Shown here piece after piece: positions 8,856 through 18,072 of a stretch of DNA of 64,000 bases. The position numbers and the translations under genes are program-made. The stretch's first letter is position 1; each line of letters begins with the position of its first letter. The notes below the pieces were generated by a model. It saw nothing but the letters and a program-made list of their open reading frames with translations, had not been told where the DNA came from and made no database searches. The stretch spans positions 124,001 through 188,000 of the forward strand of contig NZ_JAABNP010000005.1 of NCBI RefSeq assembly GCF_009928485.1. Direction: 5' to 3'. This stretch comes from Clostridium sp. C2-6-12 (GTDB taxonomy: Bacteria > Bacillota > Clostridia > Clostridiales > Clostridiaceae).

Positions 8856-9031
8856 CAACAAGATATGCTATATAATTTTAAAATACAATATGTAAAGATA
8901 TGATATTTTTAATCTAAGGTTTGAGTTATTTGCAGTGACAAATAGATATAATAAAATATTCTAAGTTATGATTTAATAAAACTATTCAACACACGCCTCA
9001 CGTTGAAACTACTATTTAATTTAAGGTATAT

Positions 9032-9078
9032 TTTACTTATAGACGGTAGTGTTATATAAAGTACCGTTTATAAGTAAA
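9032..9078. repeat. 17-bp inverted repeat between the two hairpin copies
   Basis: TTTACTTATAGACGGTA (9032-9048) pairs with 9062-9078, with one G-U pair and a 13-base loop. No T tract follows, so it is not an ordinary terminator. Confidence 0.6.
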
Positions 9079-9153
9079 GAATTGGAGAAAATATTTTAAT
9101 ACTATAATGGTGCAAAAATGGGTGGGATTTTATATCAATATACATTTAAGAGA

Positions 9154-9194
9154 ATGGTAGGAAGAATTAAAACTTCCGACATTCTTCCTACCAT
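9154..9194. repeat. hairpin element, copy 2
   Basis: ATGGTAGGAAGAAT pairs perfectly over 14 bp with ATTCTTCCTACCAT, with the same loop core TAAAACTTCC. Relative to copy 1, both arms changed together at two or more positions (for example AAG/CTT to AAT/ATT), so pairing is kept while sequence drifts. Confidence 0.7.
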
Positions 9195-9361
9195 CAGCAA
9201 AATATAATAAAATAGAATTTGATATGGTAAATTATACAATGTGATTTAAAGCTAGTTATACCAATAGCTACAGAGTATTATAAGATACGATAAGATATAA
9301 TAAAATATCCTAAAATTGGAATACAGAACTCGGCTTACGGCTTATCTCGCAACAAGTAATT

Positions 9362-9419
9362 GCAAGGATTTAAGGAATACAGTTTATGTATTTGCCCTTA
9401 AATTGCCCTTGCTTTTTTT
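9362..9419 (+). terminator. strong intrinsic terminator
   Basis: GCAAGG plus ATTTAAGG (9362-9375) pair with CCTTAAAT (9396-9403) and CCTTGC (9407-9412), leaving a 3-base bulge, followed by TTTTTTT. It is about 600 bases from the nearest upstream gene, which implies a transcript that ends here, possibly covering the hairpin elements. Confidence 0.75.
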
Positions 9420-9436
9420 GCGTGGAAAAACTTTAA

Positions 9437-9464
9437 TTGTTTTGCTTTAAGGGAGTAATATAAT
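9437..9464 (+). promoter_or_regulatory. candidate promoter for the GH3 gene
   Basis: TTGTTT (9437-9442), a 16-base spacer, then TATAAT (9459-9464), just after the terminator and 88 bases before the start codon. Confidence 0.5.
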
Positions 9465-9551
9465 TTTGTTAAATTAAATAATATAATAACAAGCTTAAAT
9501 TATATAACAATAAAATGTTTGGGAATAATTATTAAAAAGGTGGTTAATTTA

Positions 9552-11813
9552 GTGGATGTAAAAACAATAATTAGCCAAATGACATTAGAAGAAAAAGCAT
9601 TAATGTGTTCAGGAAAAAACTTTTGGGAAACTCAATCTATAGAGAGACTTGGAATACCATCAATAACACTAACAGATGGCCCATATGGTGTTGTGAAAAG
9701 GTTAAGTGGCTTCTCAGATGTCATTCCTGCTACTTGCTTTCCAACACCATCAGCATTAGCTTCATCTTGGGATGTAGATCTTCTCTACAATGTAGGCAAA
9801 GCTATTGGAATAGAATGTCAAGCAGAAGATGTGCAAATACTTTTAGCACCAGGCATAAATATTCAACGATCACCATTAGGAGGAAGAAACTTTGAATATT
9901 ATTCAGAAGATCCAGTTTTAAGTGGAGAAATAGGGGCTGCTTTTATAAATGGTGTTCAAAGTGAAGGTGTTGGAGCTTGTGTAAAACATTATATTGCAAA
10001 TAATCAAGAATACCATAGACAAACGGTTAATAATATAATTGATGAACAAGCCTTAAATGAAATTTATTTATATAACTTTGAAATAGCGGTTGAAAAAGGA
10101 AATCCTTTCGTAGCAATGGCTGCTTATAATAAATTAAATGGGATTCATTGCACTGAGAATAAATATATATTAAATCATATCTTAAAGAGCAAATGGAAAT
10201 TTCATGGATTTATTGTATCTGATTGGTATGCGGTTAATTCAATAGTAAATTCTTTAAAAGCAGGATTAGATTTAGAAATGCCATCATCAAATGGATTTAG
10301 CAGTAAGAAAATTGTTGAGGCTGTTTTAGCAGGTCAGCTGGATGAAGCAATTGTTGATAAGGCTTTAGAAAATATATTAGATATAGTGTTTAAGGTTACA
10401 AAAAGTAAAAAGGAAAATGTTTATTATGACAAGAATGAACACAATAAATTAGCAAGAGAAGTTGCAAAAAATTGTATAGTTCTTCTTAAAAATAAACATA
10501 ATATTTTGCCTTTAAAAAAAGAAAAATTAAGAAATAAAAAAATAGCTGTAATTGGAGAATATGCAAAAAATCCAAGATTTCAAGGTGAAGGAAGCGCTCA
10601 TGTTAATCCAACTATGGTTGAAAATGCTTACGATGAGATATTAAAATTAGGTGGAAATTCAATAAAGATAAAATATTCAAAAGGATATAGTACTAATGAA
10701 AAAAACATATATGACAATAATGTTCTTATTAAAGAAGCTCAAAAAACTGCAATGGAATGTGAATTAGTTATACTGTTTATAGGAACTCCAGATTCTTATG
10801 ATAGAGAAGGTTTTGATAGAAAAAATATAAATTTGCCAGATAATCAAATAAAACTGCTTAGAGAAATTAAGAAGGTTCAAAAAAATGTTATAGTGGTTTT
10901 AAGTAATGGTTCACCTATTGTTATTTCTCCTTGGTATGATTATGCTGATGCAATTTTAGAAACATGGTTAACAGGGCAAGCATCTGGTGGTGCTGTTGCT
11001 GATGTATTATTTGGAATAGAAAATCCATCTGGTAAGTTATCAGCAACATTTCCTGTACAATTATCAGATAATCCAACGTACTTAGATTTTTTAGATTTAG
11101 AGGATAATCTACAATATAAAGAAGGAATTTTTGTTGGCTATAGATATTATGATAAAAAAAATATGGAGGTTGCTTTTCCTTTTGGATTTGGTTTATCATA
11201 TACGAATTTCAACTACAGAGAACTGAAACTAAGTAAACAAATAATAAACGAAAATGATACGTTAGAAGTAAGGTTTAAAATAAAAAATACAGGTAAATAT
11301 TTTGGGAAAGAAATAGCGCAAGTTTATTTAAAAAAGTATATAAGTAATGTTCAAGCCCCAGAAAAAGAATTAAAGGCTTTTGCTAAGATTTTGCTTTTTC
11401 CAGATGAGGAAAAAGAAGTAAGTTTTACTCTAAATACCAGAGATTTTTCTTACTATGATGTATCTTCAAAAGCATGGATAGTAGACAGCGGAGTTGTTGA
11501 AATATTAATTGGAAAATCTTCTAGAGACATATGTTTGATAAAAAAAATATATATAAAATCGTCATATATACGTAAAATAAAATATACTAGAGAAATCCTT
11601 ATAAGAGAATTTCTTAAAAATCCTAAATCTAAAGGATTTTTAGAAGATATAATTAAGGATTTTTCACAACAAGCTTCAAGTGATAATAAAATGCAAGAGA
11701 TTTTTATTAGTTTCTTAATGGATAATCCAATAGAGAAACTATTATCCATAAGCAATGGAAAATTCACAGAAAAAATGCTAACTGAACTTCTTGAAGCAGT
11801 GAATAAAAGCTAA
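9552..11813 (+). CDS. family 3 glycoside hydrolase (beta-glucosidase-like)
   Basis: A 753-residue cytoplasmic enzyme with no signal peptide. It has the usual GH3 order: a TIM-barrel domain, an alpha/beta sandwich, then a fibronectin-III-like domain (about 560-640). The nucleophile is in the GFIVSDWY motif (D224). The substrate-binding KHYIANNQE stretch and the TDGP motif near the N-terminus are also typical. It probably hydrolyses imported beta-linked gluco-oligosaccharides, though exact specificity cannot be read from sequence. GTG 9552 was chosen because AAGGTGG lies 8 bases upstream, while the TTG at 9519 has no ribosome site. A helical tail of about 100 residues follows the last domain. 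The gene stands alone between a promoter and a terminator. Confidence 0.9.
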   Translation: MDVKTIISQMTLEEKALMCSGKNFWETQSIERLGIPSITLTDGPYGVVKRLSGFSDVIPATCFPTPSALASSWDVDLLYNVGKAIGIECQAEDVQILLAPGINIQRSPLGGRNFEYYSEDPVLSGEIGAAFINGVQSEGVGACVKHYIANNQEYHRQTVNNIIDEQALNEIYLYNFEIAVEKGNPFVAMAAYNKLNGIHCTENKYILNHILKSKWKFHGFIVSDWYAVNSIVNSLKAGLDLEMPSSNGFSSKKIVEAVLAGQLDEAIVDKALENILDIVFKVTKSKKENVYYDKNEHNKLAREVAKNCIVLLKNKHNILPLKKEKLRNKKIAVIGEYAKNPRFQGEGSAHVNPTMVENAYDEILKLGGNSIKIKYSKGYSTNEKNIYDNNVLIKEAQKTAMECELVILFIGTPDSYDREGFDRKNINLPDNQIKLLREIKKVQKNVIVVLSNGSPIVISPWYDYADAILETWLTGQASGGAVADVLFGIENPSGKLSATFPVQLSDNPTYLDFLDLEDNLQYKEGIFVGYRYYDKKNMEVAFPFGFGLSYTNFNYRELKLSKQIINENDTLEVRFKIKNTGKYFGKEIAQVYLKKYISNVQAPEKELKAFAKILLFPDEEKEVSFTLNTRDFSYYDVSSKAWIVDSGVVEILIGKSSRDICLIKKIYIKSSYIRKIKYTREILIREFLKNPKSKGFLEDIIKDFSQQASSDNKMQEIFISFLMDNPIEKLLSISNGKFTEKMLTELLEAVNKS

Positions 11814-11822
11814 TATATGTTC

Positions 11823-11866
11823 AAGGTAATAGGCAGGAAATTTAAAATGCTTATTACCTTTTCTTT
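11823..11866 (+). terminator. intrinsic terminator after the GH3 gene
   Basis: A 13-bp stem (11823-11835 with 11848-11860, one G-U pair) followed by TTCTTT. Confidence 0.7.
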
Positions 11867-12059
11867 ATGATTCTTATACGAAAATAAACTAATAAATTAG
11901 AAGCAAATAATAGGATATTGAATATTTGTTCATATATAATGTTTATTTTGTTAATAATATCAGTACTTTAAATGTATGTTTTTAATTAAATATGTCTATA
12001 TTAAAGATGTTATTTAATTCTGAAAATACTAAACTATAGAGATGAAAGGATGGAATGAA

Positions 12060-13217
12060 TTGAAAAGTGTTTTATTGAAAAATGGAATTTTATATGATAT
12101 AGAAACAGATGAATATAGTAAAAAAGACATAATTATCGAGGAGGGAAAAATAAAAGATATAGGAGAAAATTTATCAACTAAATTTCAAGGAAGTAAACAT
12201 ATTGATTTAAAAGAAAGGTTTGTATTTCCTGGTTTTATTGACTGTCATACACATCTTGGGATTATTGAGGAATGCACGGGCAAAATTGGAGCAGATAATA
12301 ATGAAACATCGGAGCCAGTTACACCTCATTTAAACGGTATAGATGGAATTAACCCATTCGATGTATCTTTTAAAGATGCTTTAAGATCTGGAATAACCTG
12401 TGTTATGAGCGGACCAGGTAGTAATAATGTGGTTGGTGGAAGAAATATTGCAATAAAAACTTGCGGAACAATTATTGATAAAATGATAGTTAAAAATCCA
12501 GTTGGTTTTAAAATATCTTTAGGAGAAAATCCAATAACTACATATGGTGTTAAAGATAAATGTCCTGTAACTAGAATGGGAATTGCAGCTTTAATAAGAG
12601 AGTTGTTTATGAGAACAGAAGATTACATAGACCGTAAAGAAAATAATAAACTACAGGAAAGAGATATACGGTTAGAAGCAGTTATTCCTTTAATAAAGGG
12701 TGAAATTCCATTGAGGGTGCATGCCCACAGGGCAGATGATATAGTAACAGCTGTTAGAATTGCAGAAGAATTTAAAATTGAAAAAATGGTAATTGAACAT
12801 GGTACAGAGGCGCATTTAATAAAAGAATATTTAAAAGAAAAAAATATTTCAGTTGCTTATGGCCCTTTACTTACACCTAGAATAAAAATGGAATTAAAGG
12901 CTAGAAATTACAAATCGATAGTTGAATTAATAGAAGCAGGAGTTAAGACAGCCCTTATAACAGACCATCCATATAATTCAATAGATTGTCTAAGAACTAT
13001 TGCAGCAATTGCTATAGCTCAAGGGTTGTCATTTAGGGAAGCAATAAAGACAATTACTGAAAATCCAGCGGAAATATTAAATTGCCAAGGACAAATAGGA
13101 AAATTAGCTATTGGTTATGATGCAGATGTAGTAGTGTATGACAATAATCCTTTAGATATTAATACAAAAGTTCTATACACATTTGTAGATGGTGAAATAG
13201 TATTTGCACGAGAGTAA
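12060..13217 (+). CDS. amidohydrolase-superfamily metal-dependent hydrolase
   Basis: A 385-residue protein with the amidohydrolase layout: a small beta domain at both ends around a TIM barrel. Metal-site candidates are H63-T-H65 (DCHTH), K151 (GFKIS), H221/H223 (RVHAHR), H247 (IEHG) and D302 (TDHP). This resembles imidazolonepropionase and related cyclic-amide hydrolases more than dihydroorotases. It probably opens a cyclic amide or deaminates a ring, but the substrate is unknown. TTG 12060 is preferred because AAAGGA (12045-12050) lies 9 bases upstream and the product then starts MKSVLLKNG as relatives do. ATG 12042 is the alternative. The gene is monocistronic, with no pathway partner adjacent. 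Confidence 0.85.
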   Translation: MKSVLLKNGILYDIETDEYSKKDIIIEEGKIKDIGENLSTKFQGSKHIDLKERFVFPGFIDCHTHLGIIEECTGKIGADNNETSEPVTPHLNGIDGINPFDVSFKDALRSGITCVMSGPGSNNVVGGRNIAIKTCGTIIDKMIVKNPVGFKISLGENPITTYGVKDKCPVTRMGIAALIRELFMRTEDYIDRKENNKLQERDIRLEAVIPLIKGEIPLRVHAHRADDIVTAVRIAEEFKIEKMVIEHGTEAHLIKEYLKEKNISVAYGPLLTPRIKMELKARNYKSIVELIEAGVKTALITDHPYNSIDCLRTIAAIAIAQGLSFREAIKTITENPAEILNCQGQIGKLAIGYDADVVVYDNNPLDINTKVLYTFVDGEIVFARE

Positions 13218-13322
13218 CTTATAATAAGAATTGTTCATAATACCATATTAAAAAATTAAATCATTAAATAAATAATATAAAAATATATATAATAATAATG
13301 CAATTAATATTAGGAGTTAACT

Positions 13323-15155
13323 ATGTCTGATTCGCGTGACTGTAATTTATATTACGATCCCAATACTGCAAACTACTTAGTCCAATATAGAGGGAATTTT
13401 AAAGAGCATATAGATAGAATACCTTATGCTTGTGGAGATATAATTACAGACACTATTGGAGTAATATCAGTACGAGTAGAAGATTTAGAAAGACTTCTAA
13501 GTGAAGTGCCTGAAATTGTCTTTTTAGGTATTAGAACAATGTATGTATTACAGGATATTTCGCCAGCTTCCGTGGATAACATAAATAATATAAAGATAAA
13601 TCCTTATTTAGATTTAACAGGACGAAATGTTCTTATTGGAATGGTGGATACTGGAATAGATTATTTGAACGAAGAATTCATAAGACCAGATGATACATCA
13701 AGAATAGTCAGTATATGGGATCAAACCAATAAAGATAATACTGATAATAGAGTCTATATAGGTCAAGTATATTCAAATGAACAGATAAATAATGCTATTA
13801 AGGCATATAGAAATAATGAAGATCCATACAATATTGTTCCTTTAAGGGATGAAGTTGGTCATGGAACTAAAGCAGCAGGAATTATTGGAGCCAGAGGATA
13901 TAATAATGAATTTCAAGGCGTTGCAAATGAAAGTGAATTTGTAATTGTAAAGCTTTGGGAATCATCAAATTTTAAGAAACAGCTTAGTGAAAATAACCTC
14001 CAAGAAATTCCTGTATATAATGCTTCGGAAATTGTAGCTGGATTAGAGTTTTTAAAAAGAACAGCAGTAGAAAGAAATCAGCCTATGGTTATTTACATTG
14101 GTTTAGGAAGTACAGAAGGTAGTCATGATGGGACTAACTTAATATCTAGATATTTAACTGCACTTGGAAATAATAGAGGGATTTGTTGTGTAGCGGGAGT
14201 AGGAAATGAAGGAGACTCACAAGGTCATGCTTCTGGGAATATTAAAAATGTTGGGGATACAAAAATAGTAGAGTTAAAAATACCAAGAGAAATTAAATAT
14301 TTTCAATTGAATATATGGGTGCGAAGACCTAATATTGCTTCAATAAATGTAATTTCTCCGACAGGAGAAGCATCTACAGTTATTGATGCTAAAATAGGAA
14401 AAATTCAGCCCATTAAATTTGTTTTTTTAGATACAACAATGGTTATACAATATTATCAACCAGAAAATTTCACAGGTCATGAGCTTATTAATATTGTATT
14501 TAATAATATAAAGCCAGGAATATGGAGTTTTAACTTAATTGGGGAGTACATAACCGATGGCAGATATGATATTTGGCTTTCACCTAAGGGAACTTTACCA
14601 GAAAATACAGTGTTTCTTGAACCAGATCCTTTTAATACATTAACTATACCTTCAGACGCTGTCAATGCGGTTACGGTTGCTTATTATGGAAATAAAAATG
14701 CTTTAATAGCAGCATCTGGTAAAGGATTCAATACGAATAATTTAATAAATCCTGATGTTTCAACTATTGGTGTAAATATTTTAACAACAAAAACTTCAGG
14801 TGGTGTTACAACATTTTCAGGAAGTTCTGCTGCTACGGCAATAATAGCAGGTGCATGCGCTATTTTACTTCAGTGGGGCATTATTGATGGAAATGATACA
14901 ACTATGTATTCAAAAAAGATTAGAAGTTATTTGATGTACGGTGCTGCTAGAAGCCAACTTTATCGATATCCAAGCCGAGAAATTGGTTATGGTGAATTTG
15001 ATTTATTAGGAACATTTAATGTTATTAGCAGAACTTTTAGAGGGGAAAAAAATCAAATGACTACAAACAAATTTGAAAAACAAGATATTAATGAAAATGA
15101 AAAGATTATAGAGTATTATATTAAAAAGTTATTTTTGCGAATCCCCATACATTGA
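13323..15155 (+). CDS. subtilisin-family (S8) protease, Csp germination-protease-like, copy 1
   Basis: A 610-residue S8 protease without a signal peptide. Residues 1-90 look like the short inhibitor-type prodomain of Csp proteases (NYLVQYRGNF). The catalytic triad is complete: D109 in MVDTGID, H180 in VGHGT and S502 in GSSAA. A jelly-roll-like insert between H and S is typical of Csp enzymes, which cleave the spore cortex hydrolase pro-SleC during germination. A 30-residue charged tail (about 575-605) follows the catalytic domain. No sleC or other cortex gene is nearby, so the target is inferred. The second copy follows after 83 bases, so the two are probably co-transcribed. Confidence 0.85.
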   Translation: MSDSRDCNLYYDPNTANYLVQYRGNFKEHIDRIPYACGDIITDTIGVISVRVEDLERLLSEVPEIVFLGIRTMYVLQDISPASVDNINNIKINPYLDLTGRNVLIGMVDTGIDYLNEEFIRPDDTSRIVSIWDQTNKDNTDNRVYIGQVYSNEQINNAIKAYRNNEDPYNIVPLRDEVGHGTKAAGIIGARGYNNEFQGVANESEFVIVKLWESSNFKKQLSENNLQEIPVYNASEIVAGLEFLKRTAVERNQPMVIYIGLGSTEGSHDGTNLISRYLTALGNNRGICCVAGVGNEGDSQGHASGNIKNVGDTKIVELKIPREIKYFQLNIWVRRPNIASINVISPTGEASTVIDAKIGKIQPIKFVFLDTTMVIQYYQPENFTGHELINIVFNNIKPGIWSFNLIGEYITDGRYDIWLSPKGTLPENTVFLEPDPFNTLTIPSDAVNAVTVAYYGNKNALIAASGKGFNTNNLINPDVSTIGVNILTTKTSGGVTTFSGSSAATAIIAGACAILLQWGIIDGNDTTMYSKKIRSYLMYGAARSQLYRYPSREIGYGEFDLLGTFNVISRTFRGEKNQMTTNKFEKQDINENEKIIEYYIKKLFLRIPIH

Positions 15156-15238
15156 GGAAAGTGTGTTTATCTTTTGATGATATAATATAGAAATTTCAAT
15201 ACTAACTCAAATGGATAGATATAAGGGAGGAATTTTTT

Positions 15239-16960
15239 GTGAGCAAAAGTTATAGAGCTCCAAGAAACATTTTTTTAGATACTAATTACTATCATTACAT
15301 TGTTCAATATGAAGGGAATATTGAAGAAGAAGTCTCAAAACAGCCTGGATTTTTTGTGACAATAGTTAATGACAAATATGCAATAATATCCACAACAAGT
15401 GATATTGAAATAAATATTGAAGGACCTAAATTTTCAACAATTATATATGTTGCACTTCCATCTTTTTATACACTTCAAGAAATTACACCAACAGAAGCAT
15501 CGGGGGCTAATTTTCTTCAGTTAGAATTGCCATTAAGGCTTACAGGTACAGGGGTTACAGTGGCAGTTATAGATACTGGCATTGATTACTTAAATGATGA
15601 ATTTATAAGAGAAAATGGAGAAACAAAAATAGAGTATATATGGGATCAAACAATAGCATCTGAAGAAGAAACTACTCAAAATCAACAGGTTCCTTTTGGA
15701 ATTTTATACAGTAAAAAAGATATTCAGCAGGCTATAGATACTTATAAAGCAGGAAACAATCCATATGATATAGTGAAAACTGTAGATGAGATTGGACATG
15801 GAACAAATATGGCTGGAATTATTGGAGCAATTGGTAAAAAAGCTAATCTAAAAGGAGTAGTACCAGATTGTAATTTTGTAGTTGTAAAATTATTGGAAAC
15901 TATTTCATTTAAGAAACTCTATAATATTGAAATACCAACATATGATATAGTATCTATTTTTTCAGCATTGGAATTTTTATATAGATATTATTTGGAAAAT
16001 AATAAACCACTTATTATATACTTTCCATTAGGAAGTAATTTGGGGAATCATAGGGGAAGAGGCATTTTGGAACAATATATGGATTCTATAGCTAGAAATA
16101 GTGGTATAGCAATAGTAACAGGAACGGGCAATCAGGGAGCAAGTGAAACTCATACCTCAGGAGCAATAACTCAAGTAAATGAAGAGAGAACTATACAATT
16201 ATATATTTCACCTGAACAAAAATTTACTGTAATTGAAATATGGGTAGATACGCCTAATATAATGTCATTAACAATAATATCTCCATCTGGAGAAAGTACA
16301 GAAACGATAATAGCAGAAATAAATGCACTAAAAACTTATTCCTTTGTATTTGAAAACACTTCGGTTAAAATAAATTATTATATTCCAGAGGAAAGCTCAG
16401 GAGATGAACTAATAAGAATTCGCTTTTTTAATTTGAAGGAGGGGGTTTGGAGATTTAAGCTTACTGGAAGAGTTATTTTAGATGGTAAATTTAATGCATG
16501 GATACCTCAATTAGGCTTAACTGTTGGGGGGTCAAAATTTATTTCTTCAGATCCATATGGAACTATAATGAATCCATCTACGTCATCATATTTAATTACA
16601 GCAGCAGCATATAATCAAAATAATAATACTATTTTAAGTTATTCTGGAATGACACTTTTAGATGATTATATTGATAAAATTGATGTGGCAGCAGGAGGAG
16701 TTAATGCATTAACTACAGCTCCCAATAATCAAACAGCGATAGTTAATGGTACAAGCGTATCTGCTGCTGTGCTTGCAGGGGCATGTGCTATGCTGTTTCA
16801 ATGGGGAATAGTAGAAGGAAATTATCCTAATATTTACTCTCAAACTTTAAAAACTTATATTTCTAGGGGCGCAGTTCAAAGAAGTGGTGATTCTTACCCT
16901 AATCCTCAATGGGGGTATGGTATGTTAAATATATTAAAGATATTTCAAAATATGTTTTAA
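15239..16960 (+). CDS. subtilisin-family (S8) protease, Csp germination-protease-like, copy 2
   Basis: A 573-residue paralogue of the preceding gene with the same layout. GTG 15239 follows GGGAGG (15225-15230) at 8 bases. The triad is complete: D112 in VIDTGID, H187 in IGHGT and S506 in NGTSV. In Clostridium csp loci one member is often a pseudoprotease that has lost triad residues, but both copies here keep them. The protein lacks the charged C-terminal tail of copy 1 and has no signal peptide, as expected for proteins packed into spores. A role in cortex hydrolase activation is likely from the family but not shown here. Confidence 0.85.
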   Translation: MSKSYRAPRNIFLDTNYYHYIVQYEGNIEEEVSKQPGFFVTIVNDKYAIISTTSDIEINIEGPKFSTIIYVALPSFYTLQEITPTEASGANFLQLELPLRLTGTGVTVAVIDTGIDYLNDEFIRENGETKIEYIWDQTIASEEETTQNQQVPFGILYSKKDIQQAIDTYKAGNNPYDIVKTVDEIGHGTNMAGIIGAIGKKANLKGVVPDCNFVVVKLLETISFKKLYNIEIPTYDIVSIFSALEFLYRYYLENNKPLIIYFPLGSNLGNHRGRGILEQYMDSIARNSGIAIVTGTGNQGASETHTSGAITQVNEERTIQLYISPEQKFTVIEIWVDTPNIMSLTIISPSGESTETIIAEINALKTYSFVFENTSVKINYYIPEESSGDELIRIRFFNLKEGVWRFKLTGRVILDGKFNAWIPQLGLTVGGSKFISSDPYGTIMNPSTSSYLITAAAYNQNNNTILSYSGMTLLDDYIDKIDVAAGGVNALTTAPNNQTAIVNGTSVSAAVLAGACAMLFQWGIVEGNYPNIYSQTLKTYISRGAVQRSGDSYPNPQWGYGMLNILKIFQNMF

Positions 16961-17028
16961 GAAAAAAGGTCATTGTAATTTCAATAAGTTCCCAAAATGC
17001 AAATTTAACTTCGATTTTTGGAACTAAA

Positions 17029-17757
17029 TTATTTTGAAGAAGCTTCAATAAAAGCTTGGAAAAGTTTAAGCATATTATTATCACCATATGCTGTCATTAT
17101 TTCAGGATGAAATTGAACGCCAACAACAAAGTCTTCATCAAATTTTTCAATGGCTTCAATTACATTATCTTTTGAATAAGCAGTAACTTTGAGACCTGGT
17201 GCTAAATCTTTTATGGCTTGATGATGGAAAGAATTGCATATAGTATAATCTCCTAATATTTTATTTAAAAGTGAATTTTCAATAATGTTTAGTGTATGGG
17301 ATGCAGCACCATCTTTTGATTGTTGATAATGTTTTATATAACAGCCTTCCATATACGATAAATCTTGATAAAGGGTGCCACCTAAAGCAACATTTAAAAT
17401 TTGATGACCTCTACAAATAGCTAAAATAGGTTTTTTAAGTTCAAGGGCTATTTTTGTAATTAGAATATCAAAATTATCTTTATCAGGATAAATAAAATCT
17501 AATTTTGGGGATGGTTCTTCATTATATAATAAGGGATTTATATCAATACCACCCGTAAGAAGAATTCCATCAAGAATCTCAATTTGTTTTCTTATAAGGT
17601 CTTCATCAGAAAGTATTGGTAGTATAACAGGAACGCCTCCAGCTTTTATTATAGATTCAATATAGTCATTACTTATTGATTCCATAACAGAATGAGAATA
17701 AGGGGTTTCGGGCTTAATTAAGCGAGTTGAATTTATGCCAATAATAGGTTTTTTCAT
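17029..17757 (-). CDS. class I glutamine-amidotransferase-like peptidase (PuuD / gamma-glutamyl hydrolase type)
   Basis: A 242-residue single-domain enzyme of the gamma-glutamyl-gamma-aminobutyrate hydrolase family. The nucleophile elbow is AICRGHQ (C115), and the catalytic His-x-x-Glu is in VQFHPE near the C-terminus. GGVPVILP and LTGGIDINP near the N-terminus are family signatures. Enzymes of this kind cut gamma-glutamyl amide bonds, for example in polyamine breakdown, but no polyamine gene is nearby. The ribosome site GGAGG precedes the start by 9 bases. The gene is convergent with the Csp pair, and only a weak bulged inverted repeat without T tracts lies between them. Confidence 0.88.
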   Translation of the reverse strand: MKKPIIGINSTRLIKPETPYSHSVMESISNDYIESIIKAGGVPVILPILSDEDLIRKQIEILDGILLTGGIDINPLLYNEEPSPKLDFIYPDKDNFDILITKIALELKKPILAICRGHQILNVALGGTLYQDLSYMEGCYIKHYQQSKDGAASHTLNIIENSLLNKILGDYTICNSFHHQAIKDLAPGLKVTAYSKDNVIEAIEKFDEDFVVGVQFHPEIMTAYGDNNMLKLFQAFIEASSK

Positions 17758-18072
17758 GAATAGAGTTCCTCCATTAAGAAGTTTATTTAAATTATACTAT
17801 ATATATAAGAAGAAACATTGTCAACAATTGGTGGAGGGATAAAAAATAAATTAAATACAAGTAAAAAATAAGGAAGATATAAATAAAATCATAAATTAAT
17901 ATTTACAAAATAAATAAAGGAAGTACAATAGAAATTAATGATATATAATTGAAAAAGAAAAGCCTTAGGCTTTTCGTAAAAATAAATATAGGTAAAAATA
18001 TTTATTAATTTTAGTTACATATCAAATTAAAACTTATGATAAAAGAATCAATTTCGGGGGGACAATAATTCA
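17758..18072. other. 315-bp divergent intergenic region
   Basis: No coding frame seen. It contains an exact 8-bp hairpin, GAAAAGCC-TTA-GGCTTTTC (17957-17975), without a T tract. The right-hand ribosome site is a G-run (18056-18061) 11 bases before the next ATG. No clear operator was found. Confidence 0.5.

Larger units (their letters stand above)
8765..9518. other. 754-bp intergenic region with repeated structured elements
   Basis: No credible coding frame on either strand. It holds two diverged copies of a hairpin element (listed separately), a further 17-bp hairpin, a strong terminator and a promoter for the GH3 gene. The sequence after each element also matches in places, for example the shared string GATATAATAAAATAT at about 8945 and 9293, so a block of roughly 340 bp seems to have been duplicated. 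Confidence 0.7.

Noticed and set aside
9340..9420. T-box leader before the GH3 gene
   Set aside because: The terminator is strong, but no T-box sequence (TGGNACC) or specifier loop was seen. The next gene is not an amino-acid gene.
1..9518. Mobile element carrying the BREX island
   Set aside because: No integrase, transposase, tRNA junction or flanking direct repeats can be seen at the visible right side, and the left boundary is outside the window.
16988..17023. Bidirectional terminator between the Csp pair and the glutaminase-like gene
   Set aside because: Inverted repeat has a bulge and no T tract on either strand, so I do not call it.
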